In this document: one piece after another, positions 62,801 through 64,000 of the stretch | Position numbering within the stretch: position 1 is the first letter of the stretch | Layout of the letters: every line of letters begins with the position of its first letter | Assembly: GCF_002775205.1 (NCBI RefSeq) | Contig: NC_036450.1 | Coordinates: 18,495,479 to 18,559,478, forward strand | Reading direction: 5' to 3' | Source: Xiphophorus maculatus | Lineage: Eukaryota; Chordata; Actinopteri; Cyprinodontiformes; Poeciliidae | DNA: 64,000 nt | Position numbers and translations under genes: made by a program | The notes under the pieces: generated by a model | Told to the model about the DNA's origin: nothing | Seen by the model: the letters and a program-made list of their open reading frames with translations, nothing else | Database searches by the model: none

Positions 62801-63848
62801 ATCATGAAATAATTTCTTAAACATTCATGAAAGAATCAGGGCAACACTCCAGATATTTTAGTGATGAAGGAATAATATTAAAACATGATGTAAAGCTCAG
62901 AAAAGTCTTTTTTTTAACATAATACTGCCCCTTTAAGTGTTTGTGTTTCTTATTTATGACGCATTCAGTTCAGTTCAGTTCAGAAAAGGACAAGCTGAAA
63001 ATAGGAAGCTTGCCAGGAATTAATTTTTCGCAGAACCTTCCCAAAAACCGGTTCCTCTGGAATAACATTTCAGCATCCCTACTTTGCTTTTCTAGGAGTG
63101 CTTGCCAAAATCGACTTCTCCCATGGCTGCCATCTGAAGACTAATGGTATAAGCAGTGAATGCTGAGCTCTAAACAAATTCGTTTCCACCCTCAGAAATT
63201 CCCTCCCTACCCTTACCCCATCCAAAGCGGATGTGGTACTGTGGTGGTGCCACAGTAGTTTGGATGGAGCAGCCTTCTTGTTACCTGTGAGCCAGCAGCT
63301 GTGACACGGTGCCTGCAGGTGACGTGAGCGTGATGGAAAGGTCGCCACGACGGCTGTGAGTGATGGTTACGCGGATGACGACGTGCTCTACATAAACAAC
63401 GTGCCGCGATGCCGCGCTGGAGCAGCCGGTGGTCTCATACGCAGACGTCAACACTGAGCCAGGATGAATAATTCTGTATGAGACAGAGAGGAGGGAAAGA
63501 AAAAAAAAAACATGAAGCAGCACAGTAAGCACCAGAGATGAGAGAGGAGGCGGAAAACAAGAAGCGAGTTGGAAGAGCACAGCACAAGAGAAAATGAAGC
63601 TTATTAAAGTGCGTGAGAATCAGCATGTGAACTGAGACAGAAATAGATGAAGTGTGATAGATGAGAAGAAATCAGGGGAAACCCTGACTCAGAACAAAGA
63701 GCTCTCGCAGAGTTGTTGGTGCGTTACCTGCTCAGCTGGATGGCCTCCTCCTCCACACACTCATGCTGTGCTGGGACTTGTTTCCAGCGCTCAGCCTCCT
63801 TCACCATGCTCTCAGCATCCAGCAGGCCAAAGCCGTACAGGTGGCTCA
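37912..63848 (-). CDS. pcsk5: pcsk5 (proprotein convertase PC5/6, long membrane form), 3' part; 5' end outside window
   Basis: 27 exons read from right to left: 63728-63848, 63285-63473, 61039-61175, 60784-60906, 60509-60611, 58305-58495, 57991-58069, 57479-57582, 57225-57357, 56927-57042, 56478-56580, 55882-56018, 54929-55129, 54696-54764, 54484-54526, 54171-54313, 51641-51841, 49491-49574, 49207-49405, 47258-47472, 46681-46923, 44882-45118, 44636-44807, 43928-44145, 39549-39649, 38937-39138 and 37912-38375. Every junction is GT-AG and keeps frame, giving 1441 residues plus stop. From VSHLYGFGLLDAE onwards it follows human PCSK5 isoform B, with about the same length. PCSK5 cleaves secreted precursors after basic residues in the secretory route and at the surface. 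The subtilisin catalytic domain lies beyond the right edge, so its triad cannot be judged. Exon donors and acceptors were chosen by phase and by the Cys-rich repeat pattern. Confidence 0.93.
38448..38600. mobile_element. worn DNA-transposon terminus
   Basis: 'gtgtgaaaaagtgttcgcc' followed by 'ccttcctgatttcc' resembles the end of a common fish DNA-transposon family. Only one end is recognisable. In the last pcsk5 intron. Confidence 0.45.
39846..40330. mobile_element. Tc1/mariner-like terminal fragment
   Basis: 'gcactgcaaaagtattcac' followed by 'ttttccacattgtgg' is the typical end of a fish Tc1-like family. Interior mostly unrecognisable. In the 4.3-kb pcsk5 intron. Confidence 0.45.
41001..41043. 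repeat. (TG)n microsatellite
   Basis: Uninterrupted TG run of about 21 units in a pcsk5 intron. Confidence 0.95.
43314..43348. repeat. (TGGA)n-like simple repeat
   Basis: 'gggtggatggatgaatgg' and following units, in the large pcsk5 intron. Confidence 0.7.
45170..46092 (+). mobile_element. decayed Tc1/mariner-like element in a pcsk5 intron
   Basis: A left-end-like stretch (caaacttcaatgttcttcac, near 45268), an internal 'cccacagtaaaacatggtg' near 45882 and a right end 'tactttttcaaggcactgc' near 46070 occur in the expected order. The transposase frame is broken throughout. Boundaries approximate. Confidence 0.55.
47560..48330 (-). mobile_element. decayed Tc1/mariner-like element, antisense, carrying a TA expansion
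   Basis: 'gtactttgtagaaccacc' and 'tctcagctggattcaggtc' match the reverse strand of the fish Tc1-like transposase gene. After the TA tract, 'ggcaccacaccacaaag' and 'ctgaccaaacac' may continue it. No intact frame. Confidence 0.55.
47920..47993. repeat. (TA)n microsatellite
   Basis: About 37 uninterrupted TA units inside the decayed Tc1-like copy. Confidence 0.95.
52008..52180. mobile_element. Tc1/mariner-like terminal fragment
   Basis: 'agtgccatgcaaaagtactc' followed by 'aatcataaatttcaatgtg' resembles the end of the same Tc1-like family. In a pcsk5 intron. Confidence 0.4.
53272..53330 (-). mobile_element. possible LINE 3' tail, antisense
   Basis: 'tttatttatgtagcacctt' is the inverse of the 'aggtgctacataaataaa' tail type seen in L2-like elements. 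Only the tail is recognisable. Confidence 0.4.
55280..55748. mobile_element. 469-bp hAT-type element with 8-bp TSD
   Basis: The termini 'cacaggtgccaaactc' and 'gagtttgacacccctg' are inverse complements with three mismatches. They are flanked by 'ctctaacg' (55272-55279) and 'ctctaagg' (55749-55756), a 7/8 target duplication. 'atatggcc' words lie near both ends. No transposase frame. In a pcsk5 intron. Confidence 0.8.
56780..56821. repeat. (TTA)n microsatellite
   Basis: About 14 trinucleotide units in a short pcsk5 intron. Read on the - strand it yields a spurious poly-Asn frame. Confidence 0.95.
58800..59760 (+). repeat. pyrimidine-rich diverged repeats ending in an LTR-like tail
   Basis: 58800-59400 repeats variants of 'ttctagttaggttatttctt' and 'aggttcagttagtc' at irregular spacing. 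59580-59760 ('ccctggattttggattttg', then 'aataaactacgtctactgcc') resembles the 3' end of a fish LTR-type retroelement. No coding part or confirmed target duplication; family uncertain. Confidence 0.35.
60784..63473 (-). other. pcsk5: pcsk5 P (homo B) domain exons
   Basis: Exons 63285-63473, 61039-61175 and 60784-60906 encode the P domain needed for folding of subtilisin-like convertases. Landmarks are VEHVVIRVTITHSRRGDLSITLTSPAGT (read as separate blocks; the conserved RRGDL is present), GFQNWEFMTAHSWGE and AAGEWTLKIKDTPS, then LKKWSLVIYGT. It is preceded at 63728-63848 by the end of the catalytic domain, SHLYGFGLLDAESM. Confidence 0.92.
61829..62073. repeat. foldback/MITE-like repeat, copy 3 of 3
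   Basis: 'aaatgacactttatgacaac' and 'ataaagtgttaccc' belong to the same family as 12725-12858 and 31271-31662. The left arm is worn. It lies in a pcsk5 intron, so each functional gene block has one copy. Confidence 0.65.
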
Positions 63849-64000
63849 CTAACAGACAGACATGCACACACAAATACACAACACATTAGCAAGGGGTAGG
63901 GAGGGCACAGAGGCTTCTAAAAGATTTCACGTCCCCCCGAGACTCTGTAGGCGTTTATCGCTGTTCTGCTCTCTGTACCTCGTTAGTTTTCAAAACGCTC
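63849..64000. other. pcsk5 intron at the right edge
   Basis: CA-rich intron sequence. No match to the preceding catalytic-domain exon, so that exon lies outside the window. Confidence 0.6.

Noticed and set aside
63950-64000. Possible pcsk5 exon end at 'gtac|ctcgttag' on the - strand
   Set aside because: The translated sequence does not match the catalytic-domain segment expected before SHLYGFG.

Overview
This is vertebrate nuclear DNA, most probably from a ray-finned (teleost) fish. It is AT-rich, has many short GT-AG introns and TA/TG/TTA microsatellites, and is littered with decayed Tc1/mariner-like, hAT-like, foldback and L2-like LINE fragments of the kind common in teleosts. I do not name a species. 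The coding content is five multi-exon genes whose exon phases I checked by hand, plus one gene relic.

Layout. (1) 1072-18580, + strand: a tandem array of three intact Gq/11-class G-protein alpha subunit genes, each with seven coding exons in the conserved Gq-family pattern, coding for 351, 352 and 352 residues. They look most like gna14. (2) 20726-22020, + strand: a decayed fourth member that keeps only an exon 1 relic (start codon lost) and an exon 7 relic. (3) About 23040-36690, + strand: a BCH-domain gene matching the C-terminal part of PRUNE2, encoding a short 325-residue protein from ten coding exons. (4) 37912-63848 and beyond the right edge, - strand: the 3' part of pcsk5, with 27 coding exons giving 1441 residues of continuous frame. 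These run from just after the catalytic domain through the P domain, a very long furin-like cysteine-rich region, a transmembrane helix and an acidic cytosolic tail. prune2 and pcsk5 converge.

The neighbourhood (GNA14, PRUNE2, PCSK5) corresponds to human 9q21, but here the three lie directly next to one another. FOXB2, VPS13A, GCNT1 and RFK, which as I recall lie between them in human, are absent. The genes are not known to form one pathway: the alpha subunits would couple membrane receptors to phospholipase C-beta, the BCH protein is a cytosolic scaffold or lipid-binding type factor, and PCSK5 processes precursors in the secretory route.

The most interesting signal is in the G-alpha array. 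The first gene has lysine in place of the switch I catalytic arginine. All three have diverged C-terminal receptor-contact tails. The first two share a nearly identical exon 5. A short retroelement has inserted so precisely at the end of the first gene that its target-site duplication contains the stop codon. In pcsk5, no alternative terminal exon for a soluble short form is visible in the intron where mammals carry it.
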